Shown here one piece after another: positions 1 through 9,088 of a stretch of DNA of 64,000 nt. The notes beneath the pieces are model-generated. The model was not told where the DNA came from, made no database searches, and worked only from the letters and a program-made list of their open reading frames with translations. Origin of the DNA: Pyrenochaeta sp. MPI-SDFR-AT-0127 (taxonomy: Eukaryota; Ascomycota; Dothideomycetes; Pleosporales; Cucurbitariaceae); NCBI GenBank assembly GCA_020747015.1, contig JAGTJM010000021.1, positions 124,001 through 188,000 of the forward strand, given 5' to 3'. Numbering within the stretch: the first letter of the stretch is position 1; the number at the start of each line of letters is the position of its first letter. The translations under genes were made by a program, and so were the position numbers.

Positions 1-118
1 TCAGGGCGAAGCCGTAGGCGATGCTGTAGAAGAGCTGAAATTGGCAATCTTTCTCGGCGTTCACGATCTCGAACTCCCTGTCGGGATTATCGGAAGGAGA
101 GGTGTGGTAGATCTTGTC
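1..118 (-). CDS. Possible partial coding exon running off the left edge
   Basis: On the minus strand a stop-free frame of 39 codons runs from 118 off the left end. Its third codon positions are rich in C/G (GAC AAG ATC TAC CAC ACC), unlike the AT-rich DNA next to it, and the peptide contains KIYHTSPSDNPDREFEIVNA. An in-frame stop lies at 119-121, so if real it is an internal or last exon preceded by an intron ending in AAG, or a truncated relic. No family recognised. It could equally be an eroded remnant, because everything to its right looks degraded. Confidence 0.3.
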
Positions 119-1171
119 TTACGACAAAATTCTCAAAATCCAAGCAGAGTTCCAACTTCTCTTCTATATCGGATTGAGTTCCTTTACTACACCAGCCCCA
201 GTTATTCGCTTGTGGAAGGACGCACGCTTTCTATATAGTTCTTCTGTTCTTGCAGATAGAAAGTATCTGTAGAATGTTCCCGCAGTTCAATATAGTTAGG
301 ATGGAAGCACTAGTAATCTGTAGTCTGAAGGCATGGCTCACGTGCTACAGGGGAATCGCCGAATTCAAACATGGTCTCGCACAGGGATATGCCACCACAT
401 TTCCATCAAGGTATTCATAAATTTACTTATAGGCAGTATTATCAATTGCCTGGTGGGTTCGAGCTCGAAGCACTAATTATGCGCACAGTAGAGAGTAATG
501 ACCATATATCGTAAAGGGTAAGAAGGTTACAGCCTTTCTATAGACCTCAGGATTATTATTAATCCTGTTATACTAAGTAGAAAGGCTATCACTAGACTGT
601 TAGAGCACTTTTAGTTATAGATAGAATATTTAAACTCAAAGATTTAGATTCTAAGCTTTAGTATTGCAATTAAAGTAGACGAGGATATCTTTACGCTATA
701 TTATATTGGCAATTCTGTTTGTTTTAAGAGCTATAGAATCCAAGTAACGACCCTCAGTTTCTAGCTCTAGGATAACTGAGGTTCTCATAAAAGGGTTGCG
801 TAAAAACTTTCTGGGCATTCTTAGAACTATACTTAGGGAAGAGCTGACGCTGCAGGTGAGAGTGGCATTGAAAATGTAACCAGAGCTTTTAGTGCCTTGT
901 TATGCAGTTCTGTGAGACCATTGCCAGGATAGTTGGGAACATGGATCACGTGCACAGGGAGCGAAGTTGCCGGGGTTTCTCCTTGCGCCGAAGTCTCACG
1001 TGCACTGTCACCAGAATTGCTCCGCATAACGTATCCATTCCACAGAAACCCACGAAGGTTTCGGGATTGAACGAAACACTTACACAGGAGGTTGCTTCGT
1101 TCTCTACCGCCCAACGTTCAAGCCACATCGCACAACTTTTACCGCAATCCCTGAGTCGTACGTGTGTCAGA
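119..1171. other. AT-rich, gene-poor flank and upstream region
   Basis: No credible gene is seen. From about 240 to 800 the DNA is AT-rich with many TA steps and short stop-riddled frames, the look of repeat-derived DNA eroded by C-to-T mutation. GC content recovers from about 830 and the last 300 bases are probably the promoter and 5' leader of the phosphoesterase gene starting at 1172. Confidence 0.5.
531..587. repeat. Nested inverted repeat (hairpin)
   Basis: A perfect 10-bp inverted repeat (AGCCTTTCTA at 531-540 and its complement TAGAAAGGCT at 578-587) encloses a second 7-bp inverted repeat (AGGATTA at 549-555 and TAATCCT at 560-566). Together they could fold as a two-step hairpin. It lies in eroded AT-rich DNA and may be the remains of a small inverted-repeat element; no target-site duplication was established. 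Confidence 0.5.
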
Positions 1172-1987
1172 ATGGAACTCCTCGTCCTCTCCGACCTCCA
1201 TCTCGAGACACCATCTATGCATCCCACATATGTCGAGTTTACTATCCCTCCGTCATGTCCATCCCTGGCTCTCTTAGGAGATATTGGGTTGGCGTCCGAT
1301 CCCCGCCTCTTTGACTTTCTCTCGCATCAACTCAAGCAATTCGAAACCGTTCTTTTTGTAATGGGGAACCACGAAGCCTACGACACCAGCTATGCTGTAG
1401 CCAAGTCTTCATTTCAGTCCTTCTCGCAGAGCACTTCCCAGCGCCGCAGGTCCGACCCATCATTGGGCCGTTTCATCTTCCTTGACCAAACACGATTCGA
1501 CGTTAATGATAGCGTGACTATCCTGGGTTGCACACTTTTCTCTGCCATATTTCCTGAGCAAAAGCAATCTGTGCAGTCCTTTGTTAGCGACTTCGAGCGA
1601 GTGAAATATTGGACTGTCGAGGACCATAACGCCGCACATGCCTCTGACCTCGCGTGGTTGAATAAGCAGGTGATAAATATCTGCAAGTCGGAACCGCATA
1701 GAGATGTTATAGTAGTCACGCATTACAGCCCTACAATCTCTCCTAAAGCAACCGATTCGCGTCATTTGGATGATGCATTTGGCATCCGTTCAGCGTTTAT
1801 GACAGATCTCTCTACTGAGCCATGCTGGACTGCTCCTGCAGTGAAGATATGGGCATTTGGGCACACTCATTTCAATTGTGATTTCGTTGATGAGACGACT
1901 GGAAAGCGAGTGCTGACAAATCAGAAAGGCTACGCAAGGTCTAACACCGAGGGATTTGACGTAGATAAAGTAGTAGTCGGCTTCTAA
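1172..1987 (+). CDS. Calcineurin-like metallophosphoesterase
   Basis: A 271-residue, intronless protein of the calcineurin-like metallophosphoesterase superfamily, which hydrolyses phosphoesters at a two-metal centre. The metal-ligand motifs appear in order: D8-x-H10 (LSDLHLE), GDIG 36-39, GNHE 65-68, HYSP 184-187 and GHTH 230-233, so the active site looks complete. The open frame continues upstream to 902, but the ATG at 1172 starts right at the first catalytic motif, as usual for the family, and the upstream part has no resemblance to a protein domain. Length fits the short fungal Ser/Thr phosphatase-like group. No signal peptide or membrane span is visible, suggesting a cytosolic enzyme. 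The substrate cannot be told from sequence. It is the first gene inside the accessory island and may not belong to it functionally. Confidence 0.85.
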   Translation: MELLVLSDLHLETPSMHPTYVEFTIPPSCPSLALLGDIGLASDPRLFDFLSHQLKQFETVLFVMGNHEAYDTSYAVAKSSFQSFSQSTSQRRRSDPSLGRFIFLDQTRFDVNDSVTILGCTLFSAIFPEQKQSVQSFVSDFERVKYWTVEDHNAAHASDLAWLNKQVINICKSEPHRDVIVVTHYSPTISPKATDSRHLDDAFGIRSAFMTDLSTEPCWTAPAVKIWAFGHTHFNCDFVDETTGKRVLTNQKGYARSNTEGFDVDKVVVGF

Positions 1988-2519
1988 TTAACAGGTCTTG
2001 AGTCGAGCAGAACTAAGGAACTATATGGCATATGCACGCTCAATTACCCCAGCACCCAGAATCTCTGAAATTCCCGCGGACTCTCTCTTTTCCATCCAGT
2101 ACCATCCCCTGTCCCTACAAATACAATTGCCTCGGGGGTTTGTGATGACACACACTTGACGTAGCCACCGTCACGATTTCAATGGAGGCAAGGCTTGTGC
2201 TTCCGAGACGAATTGCCTGCTAAGTCAAATAGGACCTCGTGCTGCTCCATTCCAATGTACTAATAATCTCCTTGCGTGGTTGGCGGTGCATATAAAATAA
2301 TCTTAAGTGCAAAAATCATCTTTGAGTTGCGTGGCTATACATCCAAGTATACTTGAGGATCTGTCAGCTTTTCGTAAGATTTGCTAAATGGGACAATGAA
2401 CACTTGCATTGTGCAACATCGGGTGCGGCGGGAAACTGGATATAGCGTCCGGAGGCTGCGCCTTCGAGTGCAAATATTATACGATACGATACAATACTCA
2501 AGGTTGACTTCGATGTCTG
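1988..2519. other. Intergenic region, no gene seen
   Basis: Lies between the converging phosphoesterase and HET-ankyrin genes, so it should hold the two 3' ends. A TATAAAATAA string sits at about 2290 but no gene starts downstream of it on that strand. Short open frames here have no protein character. Confidence 0.4.
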
Positions 2520-5315
2520 TCAATCCGTGAGTTGTACTCTACCAAGTAACACTTCGATAACCTTGAGGTGACCATTTTCTGCTGCCGTCATCAATGGTGT
2601 TCGACCGTCAGATGTAGCTGCCGTGACGTCGGCACCGTATTCCAGCAGCGTCTTGACTACCTCGACATGGCCACTGCTTGCTGCTGCATTTAGAGGCGTC
2701 CACCCATTGTTTGCTGGCGCTGATGGATCAGCTCCCTTCTCCAATAGCAGCTTCACTACCTCAGTATTTCCCTTATTTGCCGCTGAGTACAAAGGTGTTG
2801 CACTCTCGCTATTTGAACCAGCTATATCAGCTCCACGCTCGAGCAGCAGCTTAACTACCTCAACGTGGCCATTGCTTGCTGCTGCATTTAGCGGCATCCA
2901 CTCATTGTTCGCTGGCACCGATAGATCAGCTCCCTTCTCTAACAGCAGCCTAACCACGTCAACATAGCCTTTGTTGGCAGCTGAGTATAAGGGTGTTGCA
3001 CTATCGCAATTGACAATAGTCATGTCAGCCCCATGTTCAAGCAGTAGCTGAACCACCTCAATATAGCCATTGCTTGCTGCTGCATTCAGTGGCGTCCACT
3101 CATTATGAGCTTGCACTGATAGATCAGCCCCCTTTTCTAACAGCAGCTTAATCACCTCAGTATGGCCTTTATTTGCTGCTGAGTATAAGGGCGTTGCATG
3201 GTTAATGTTCGTAACGGCTATGTCAGCGCCGTGCTTAAGCAGCAGCCTGACCACGTTAACGTGGCCATTGCTCGCTGCTGCATTTAGAGGCGTCCACTTA
3301 TTATCGGCTGGCACTGATAGATCAGCTCCATTCTCTAGCAGCAGCTTGACCACTTCGGTGTTGCCCTTGTTTGATGCTGAGTATAAGGGTGTTGCACTCT
3401 CGTTGTTTACAACACTTATATCAGCCCCATGCTCGAGCAGCACCTCAACCACCTCAAGATGGTTGTTATTTGCTGCTGCATTTAGTGGTGTCCACCCATT
3501 GTTGTTTACTACCGCTAGATCGGCTCCATTCTCTAGCAGAAACTTGACGACCTCAATATTGCCCTTGTTTGCTGCTGAGTATAGAGGTGTTGCACCATCG
3601 ATATTTACGGTAGTAATATCAGCCCCATGCTTAAGTAGTAGCTTAACTACCTCAAGGTGGCTCTCGTATGCTGCGGCATTGACCGGCGTCCACCCATTCT
3701 TATCCGTTGCTTCTATATTGGCTCCCTTCTCCAGCAATAGCTTGGCCACATCAATATGGCCCTGGCATGATGCTCGATACAAAGGTGTTGCATTGTCGTT
3801 ATTTACGACAGTTATATCAGCTCCATGTTCGAGAAGCAGTTTAACCACCTCAACATAGCCATGAGTTGCTGCTGCATTTAGTGGTGTCCACCCATCATTA
3901 TTCGATACAGCTAGATTGGCACCCTTCTCTAACAGCAGCTTGACCACCTCAAGATAGCCATTATTTGATGCTGCATTTAGTGGTGTCCAACCTTTGTTGT
4001 TTGCTACCCCTAGGTCAGCTCCCCTCTCTAGTAGTAGCTTAACCACCCCAATATGGCCCTTGTTTGCCGCTGAGTATAATGGCGTTGCACTATCGGTATT
4101 TGCGACAGCCATATCGGCTCCATAATCCAACAGTAGCCTTACTACCTCAAGATGATTTTCGTATGCTGCTGCATTGAGCGGCGTCCACCCATTGTTGTTC
4201 GATACTGCTGGATCGGCTCCCATCTCAAGCAGCACCCGCACTACTTTCACATGACCTTTCATAGATGCTGTGTACAAGGCTGTCGCGCCGTTTTCGTTCA
4301 CAATGGCCACTGCCGCTCTAGTTTCGACCGATGTTTTGGAGGTTCTTCGGTCGTTCTCAACGATAGGATTCACTGGTATATTTACTGGCCTGGCTTGGGA
4401 AGTCGATGCCATGTCTTGAGGAATAAGTTGTTTCTGTAAACCACTCTTCGAAACCTTCGTCGGAACTCCTAATCCGAGCTTGACGCCCTGGCTCCCTTCG
4501 GCCGAGATACGATTGCGGTGGCGATTGTGGTGTTCCACGTCGTGTTGTAAATCAAAGGTGGGTGATTCATCTAGTAGAGATTCCCGAATCTCTTTGCGCA
4601 GTCGGGCAAGCGCTCTCTTTCGACCCTCCCCATATATAAGAGGCATATAAACGTCAAATATGCCAAGAAGACAGTAAGCTATGTCCTCCTCACGTTTAGT
4701 CTCGCGACCATATGCCCAGGCCATCCGCTCATCGACGCTGCAAGATGACAGTGGGCTTCCTTTAAGTACCTCGATAGCGACCCCAGTAATCTGATGGAGC
4801 TCTTGCACGCGCGAGCTTTTATCGCCTATCGCTCTCCCCTCTCTTGAGAAAAAACTTACTTTCACTGGAGCAAGGAGCTCTTGTAGTGTCCAGCCTCTAG
4901 TGAACCATTTGCTTTGCTGGACAGCGGACTCCCATGCGCGCTGGATAGTACGCTCATCTGCACTCTCTTCATCAATCGAAACGTCGGTCAAAAAAGCGAA
5001 ACACATTTCTGCTTGTTGATACCATTGGAACATAGAGTTGATAGCTTCCGCAAGCTCTGTGCTGCTTGACTTGTCGATGCAGCAGGTGTCCACCCAAAAG
5101 AATTGAAGTCCATGCTTAGCAGCTTGTCCTCCACAAAACGTGAGCTTTCGATAACCAGCTTTACTTTTCGCCGTGCCTTCAAGAAAGTCCTTAAAAGTAA
5201 CCTCTTCATGATCTGCGCCCCAAGTATGCGAAAGGATCGCATATTGGGGAGTATGTCGTCCTGTGTATTCTACCAGGCTGAAATTGTTTTCCGCCTCAAC
5301 CCGCAGAAGACGCAT
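2520..5315 (-). CDS. HET-domain protein with 18 ankyrin repeats
   Basis: An intronless 931-residue protein. Residues about 25-150 form a HET (heterokaryon incompatibility) domain with its signature motifs YAILSHTWG (25-33), FWVDTCCID (73-81) and TRGWTLQELLAP (139-150). The fungal extension AYCLLGIFDVYMPLIYGEG follows at 213-231. A Ser/Pro/Asn-rich linker (about 255-338) leads to 18 consecutive 33-residue ankyrin repeats (about 340 to the end; bases 2540-4298). HET domains execute cell death in non-self recognition in fungi, and ankyrin arrays are typical sensor regions. There is no NACHT or NB-ARC module between them, so this is a short HET-ankyrin form. The repeats alternate between two types (ATPLYSAANKG and WTPLNAAASNG), giving a 66-residue (198-bp) unit of high internal identity. 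Long open frames on the opposite strand (2623-2967, 3205-3858) are a by-product of the repeats. Confidence 0.92.
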   Translation of the reverse strand: MRLLRVEAENNFSLVEYTGRHTPQYAILSHTWGADHEEVTFKDFLEGTAKSKAGYRKLTFCGGQAAKHGLQFFWVDTCCIDKSSSTELAEAINSMFQWYQQAEMCFAFLTDVSIDEESADERTIQRAWESAVQQSKWFTRGWTLQELLAPVKVSFFSREGRAIGDKSSRVQELHQITGVAIEVLKGSPLSSCSVDERMAWAYGRETKREEDIAYCLLGIFDVYMPLIYGEGRKRALARLRKEIRESLLDESPTFDLQHDVEHHNRHRNRISAEGSQGVKLGLGVPTKVSKSGLQKQLIPQDMASTSQARPVNIPVNPIVENDRRTSKTSVETRAAVAIVNENGATALYTASMKGHVKVVRVLLEMGADPAVSNNNGWTPLNAAAYENHLEVVRLLLDYGADMAVANTDSATPLYSAANKGHIGVVKLLLERGADLGVANNKGWTPLNAASNNGYLEVVKLLLEKGANLAVSNNDGWTPLNAAATHGYVEVVKLLLEHGADITVVNNDNATPLYRASCQGHIDVAKLLLEKGANIEATDKNGWTPVNAAAYESHLEVVKLLLKHGADITTVNIDGATPLYSAANKGNIEVVKFLLENGADLAVVNNNGWTPLNAAANNNHLEVVEVLLEHGADISVVNNESATPLYSASNKGNTEVVKLLLENGADLSVPADNKWTPLNAAASNGHVNVVRLLLKHGADIAVTNINHATPLYSAANKGHTEVIKLLLEKGADLSVQAHNEWTPLNAAASNGYIEVVQLLLEHGADMTIVNCDSATPLYSAANKGYVDVVRLLLEKGADLSVPANNEWMPLNAAASNGHVEVVKLLLERGADIAGSNSESATPLYSAANKGNTEVVKLLLEKGADPSAPANNGWTPLNAAASSGHVEVVKTLLEYGADVTAATSDGRTPLMTAAENGHLKVIEVLLGRVQLTD
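2540..4298 (-). repeat. Tandem ankyrin-coding repeats, 99/198-bp periodicity
   Basis: Eighteen 99-bp units code for the ankyrin array of the HET protein. Odd and even units differ in their first helix (ATPLYSAANKG versus WTPLNAAASNG), so the true duplication unit is about 198 bp. The alternation slips once: repeats 4 and 5 are both of the W type. The last unit (GRTPLMTAAENG) is divergent and probably a capping repeat. Such arrays in fungal NLR-like genes are often hypervariable by unequal exchange. Confidence 0.9.
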
Positions 5316-5489
5316 GTAGACAGAATTGCTGGCAGACTAAATGTCTAACTCAGGTAGTAAGCCAAGGGAATTTGTAGAAGTGAAGAAAAATTTGAGCAAA
5401 ATGTCGGGTAGGTAGGTATACTGGAATTTGAGCCTGCAAAGGATACTACTACTAAGAGAGAGGTTGGATGGGGGTTTTGAGGGGTAAGC
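5316..5489. promoter_or_regulatory. Probable promoter/5' leader of the HET-ankyrin gene
   Basis: About 170 bases separate the HET-ankyrin start codon from the transposase relic. No clear core element was identified; the assignment rests on position only. The short distance means the transposon remnant sits within the likely promoter. Confidence 0.3.
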
Positions 5490-5950
5490 TTGGCCACCTG
5501 GTTTTCGGGCCCCCCACTAAATCGCGGATCCCGCTTTCAGCACGCGATGACTATGCAACAAATTCAATATGGACTTTATGAGCCAACTATACAATCTGCC
5601 ATGGTTGATCTTGAGAATGGTGTTTGTACAAGCCAGCAAGCAGCTGCTAAGGCGTTGGGCGTCCCTCAACAACGCTACAAGCCACGACAGCGTCGCATCC
5701 CTCACCCGATAGCTTATCAACAACCACAGCGATTAAGCCCGGAGTGGAAGTTATTTTCCTAGCTGAATAGTGACTCGAGGAGATCCACGAGCTTAATCTC
5801 CTACTCATGCGCGCATCCGAGAGATGGCTGTCTGAATCATGAAGCTCAATAGCGGTCACGAACTGCTTGGCCTCCGATAGGTCACATCCCTCTCACATGG
5901 CAGCCTCGAGTACTTAGCATTGCCAGCTATTTTGTTCAGCTCTGCCAAAC
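5490..5950 (+). pseudogene. Degenerate Fot1/Tan1-like (pogo superfamily) transposase fragment
   Basis: The first frame (5490-5762) resembles the N-terminus of fungal DDE1/pogo transposases: an HTH_psq-like stretch (AMVDLENGVCTSQQAAAKAL followed by GVP) and then a QQPQRLSPEW segment, as in the ...QRLSPEQE... region of Fot1/Tan1 proteins. After a stop and a shift to another frame (from 5806) the family's CENP-B-type HTH continues as HARIREMAV*IMKLNS and GHELLGLR*V. The two in-frame stops fall where the family usually has Arg (CGA to TGA) and Trp (TGG to TAG), the changes expected from RIP-type C-to-T mutation. The catalytic DDE region is not recognisable, so this is an inactive, truncated relic. 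It sits between two HET genes. Family recognition is from memory of the motif pattern; the exact ends are unknown. Confidence 0.7.
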
Positions 5951-6600
5951 CAAATCTTGGTTTGGACCCACCTGCAAACAATTCGGTGCTCGGAACCGAA
6001 GGAAAGAAAAACAAGACAAACAGCGAGAGCGTAGATTTAGGAAAAGCCCATCACAAAAGCATCAAAGCACATCTGCCAGTGGCCGCAACGGTCCCAACAG
6101 GCCGTCACGCATTCCTCCGCGTCGATTTGGTACTCGTAAACCGCCTTTGCGGCACTAGCAGGAACAGACAGACTACCCCGCGAGCCGATGAACCACCTTA
6201 AACCGGTTCCATGGCAGACAGTGGAATAGACAGGAGAATCAGTTTTCAGCACTCTATGGTCGTATGTAAAAACGATGTTAAACCAAAAATATAATATCGC
6301 ATTATGTGCCTGAATGCAGCTGGTGCTCCCGTTTGTTTTTGACACCGCCCTAAATAGTACCGTATTCGGGCGCAAAGACGCGGGACGCGGGATGATGAAG
6401 ATGCATGAAATAGTGTTTACCATGGGAATCATGGGTCGGAATCTCGGAAAGGCTGTAAGCTTTTTTTATAAAAGAGAAGGCTTTCTGCGCCCCCAGCACA
6501 ATCCTTTCGCTGACTTGCATCCGTAGGCGCTCGACCAATAAAACGTCGTTAGTCTAGTTTATTTTCCAGCCACTATTCTGGACGCCAACCTCTTACCAAT
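5951..6600. other. Transposon-relic tail and upstream region of the second HET gene
   Basis: A frame at 5920-6201 is Lys/Arg/Ser-rich and might be the eroded rest of the transposase, but no motif confirms this. The remainder up to 6600 is the likely promoter of the HET gene starting at 6601. No other gene seen. Confidence 0.35.
6467..6473 (+). promoter_or_regulatory. TATA-box-like element
   Basis: TATAAAA lies 128 bases upstream of the ATG at 6601, within the usual range for a fungal core promoter with a short leader. It is supported only by sequence and spacing. Confidence 0.35.
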
Positions 6601-8622
6601 ATGATTGAGCCTTTCAAAGATTTCGCATGTCCTGTCTGCCTAGGCATACCTGCGGAAACAGATCGCATACCGTTGATGGGCCTTGAAGCACAGCACCATG
6701 ACTGCGAAACGTGCTGCCTTCTCTGGAATTCCGTTACAGCCATTATTGGTCCTCACGTTGGTGATTATTACGACCATGTCGTAATTTATGAAAAGGAAGA
6801 GGGTGATGAAGGACCACTAAGAGTAGACGTATGCGATTACCGTGGCGAAGTTATTGTGAGGATGCAACTATATCGAGGCAAAGGTACGTTCTTAGCTCAC
6901 CTCGTACGACTCAGTTATCCTCTTTCCAACAGTCAAGGACTCAAAAGGCCAGTTAGTAACGTGGTACGGTATTTAGAGCAAAAAACACCTTGGCGAGAGA
7001 TTGGCATTGGATGCGAGGTCGGTGTTCATGGTCAGTCGAAGCGCACCGTACAAAGATCGACTGGTTGGCTACAGTCCTGCATCAATCATGACGGTGAACA
7101 TGTCAATTGTCCGTCCTACAATGAAGCTCAGATTCATCTTCCAACACGAGTAATTGATTTTGGGCTACACGAGGATAGTAAAGTAAAACTACACGCCTCT
7201 TCCGAATTCGAGGTTGGGAAGTACATCGCTTTGAGTCATTATTGGGGCGAAAAGACCCCCGTGATGACGACTACGAAAAATCTCAGAGACCATCTGCGAG
7301 AGATCCCGTCGCTTCCACAAACATTCCTTGATGCAATAAGGATTACAAGATCACTAGGCGTACGGTATTTGTGGATAGATTCTCTGTGCATTCTGCAAGA
7401 TTCGCGAGAAGACTGGACCAAGGAAGCTCCGTTGATGGCCAAAGTGTATGGAGGCTCATATGTCACAATAGCTGCGGATGCGGCCAAGAACACTAATGCA
7501 GGTTTTCTTGACGGCTCTAGACGACATCTCCATACGCCAAAAGCTGTTACGTTTGTTCACAATGGCGAGAAAGGGAAAATATTAGTCAGGCAAAGAAGTC
7601 CAATTGCTAACGTGCCCATTCATGACTGGAGACCGCTTAGAGACACAAAACTTATTCATTGGCCACAAGTTCGGGAGCATCTGGGGCACTTGTTGATGGA
7701 AGAACGATTTTGTCCGCTTCTGGCGCGCGGGTGGGTATTCCAAGAACGCGTGCTTTCGCCTCGCACATTGCACTTTGGTAGCTCTGAAACTGGACGGGAG
7801 AGTCACTCAATGAAGACATGCGAATGCTCGCATTTATGTCAGGCCGACAATATAGGATGGTGGCAGAACCTATCTAAGAATCGAGTAAGGTCTTGGGACT
7901 GGATGAAAATTGTGGACGACTATACCAGCCTGGATCTTACCGTTCAAGAAGATCGACTAATAGCATTGGCAGGGCTCGCAAAGGTACGACAATCAAGTGG
8001 AGACTATATTGCTGGAATGTGGGGAGATAACCTTGATAAGGAATTGCTCTGGAGAGCTAGTGATCCAGCCCACCGGCTTAGTATTGCTCCTACGTGGTCG
8101 TGGGCTTCAACAACTGCTTGGGTACACTATGCGGATAAGCCTGGTGAATTCAGAGTGATATCCGTGGTTCAGGACAGTGACCAGGGTGCTTCCAACGCCT
8201 TTCAATCCAAAGCTACAGTCACAATTGATGCATGCCTTACCGAGATTAGCATACAGAAGGCATCCGATACCAATTCTTGGTATCATATGAAACCACGCTA
8301 TCCAATATCTTCGGCGAAGAACGTCCTTATAAATATACACTGGGATACCTTCGATCCTTGTCACTTGAACGGCGGTATTGGCTTTGGCTCCGCTTTACCA
8401 AAGGACGAAACGCAAGCTCATGACTACACGCTGTTTTTGACATCTGCAATCCAAGGAGTGTTGCTAATTCAAGAGTCTAAGAACTCGCACTACCAAAGGG
8501 TTGGCTTCGTTTCAAGCTATGGGACTGCGAGCATGCAACTAGAGAATGAAGAAAGAGACCTCAATGTCCTCTGGGAAGTGTTTAAGAGGAGTGGTGCGAG
8601 GAAAACGTTTTGTATTTCTTAG
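6601..8622 (+). CDS. HET-domain protein (large stand-alone form)
   Basis: A 673-residue intronless protein of the common fungal HET family. A Cys/His-containing N-terminus (CPVCLG, HHDCETCCLL) precedes the HET domain. HET motifs: KYIALSHYWG (Y208-G216), RYLWIDSLCILQDS (W258 to S270 region) and ARGWVFQERVLSPR (W378 region). A central TWSWAST motif follows the typical ...DRLIALAGLA... segment, and the C-terminal third is the variable region. In this family the HET domain is the cell-death effector and the rest is poorly understood. It lies 1.3 kb from the HET-ankyrin gene and is divergently oriented to it, with a transposase relic between. The frame is undamaged, so the gene may be functional. 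A possible 49-bp intron near 6884 was rejected because it breaks the frame. Confidence 0.92.
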   Translation: MIEPFKDFACPVCLGIPAETDRIPLMGLEAQHHDCETCCLLWNSVTAIIGPHVGDYYDHVVIYEKEEGDEGPLRVDVCDYRGEVIVRMQLYRGKGTFLAHLVRLSYPLSNSQGLKRPVSNVVRYLEQKTPWREIGIGCEVGVHGQSKRTVQRSTGWLQSCINHDGEHVNCPSYNEAQIHLPTRVIDFGLHEDSKVKLHASSEFEVGKYIALSHYWGEKTPVMTTTKNLRDHLREIPSLPQTFLDAIRITRSLGVRYLWIDSLCILQDSREDWTKEAPLMAKVYGGSYVTIAADAAKNTNAGFLDGSRRHLHTPKAVTFVHNGEKGKILVRQRSPIANVPIHDWRPLRDTKLIHWPQVREHLGHLLMEERFCPLLARGWVFQERVLSPRTLHFGSSETGRESHSMKTCECSHLCQADNIGWWQNLSKNRVRSWDWMKIVDDYTSLDLTVQEDRLIALAGLAKVRQSSGDYIAGMWGDNLDKELLWRASDPAHRLSIAPTWSWASTTAWVHYADKPGEFRVISVVQDSDQGASNAFQSKATVTIDACLTEISIQKASDTNSWYHMKPRYPISSAKNVLINIHWDTFDPCHLNGGIGFGSALPKDETQAHDYTLFLTSAIQGVLLIQESKNSHYQRVGFVSSYGTASMQLENEERDLNVLWEVFKRSGARKTFCIS

Positions 8623-9088
8623 CCCAACAATACTGATGACGCTTAATAATGCCCTAATTTCTGGAGTTCAGGGTTTTGGTTATAGCCAATGAGCATTCAA
8701 TAGGAACGAAGCGTATTTTAGTCCTTTTTCTAAGTATACTAGTTACCTGTCCAATCCAGACCCTAATAACTTTCTTGAAGTTTGAGAGGAAAGACGCGCC
8801 AAAAGCGAAGCTCGACTAAGAGAGAGGGGTTAAACTTAGCGATTTAACACAGTGAACTATGATATATCTGTCTCAAAATTTGCAGGACTGTGAAAATTAA
8901 ACTTGAAAATTGAAAAATACCATTCGAAGCTCGTTTTTGAGTGTTGGTACTCGTAAGTTTGGGCATTGTATCGGACCTTAGTGACATTCGCAAGCTCGAC
9001 ATACAGCAGTGTATTAATACGTAAGGCCGCCTCCCTAAGCTAATTTTGAGGTATTGATATTGAGAAACTATTGTCTGCTATAGCCAGC
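8623..9088. other. Intergenic, AT-rich, no gene seen
   Basis: Holds the 3' ends of the converging HET and kinase genes. AT-rich with only short frames of no protein character. Confidence 0.4.

Noticed and set aside
453..470. GGTTCGAGCTC string resembling a tRNA T-loop
   Set aside because: No matching acceptor, D or anticodon stems could be placed around it.
3205..3858. 217-codon open frame opposite the ankyrin array
   Set aside because: It is a repetitive shadow of the ankyrin coding strand with no start context or domain of its own.
5920..6201. Lys/Ser-rich plus-strand frame after the transposase relic
   Set aside because: No motif ties it to the transposase or to another family; it may be the relic's tail but cannot be supported.
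6884..6932. Possible 49-bp intron (GTACGT...CAACAG) in the second HET gene
   Set aside because: Its length is not a multiple of three while both sides share one open frame, so splicing would break the protein.
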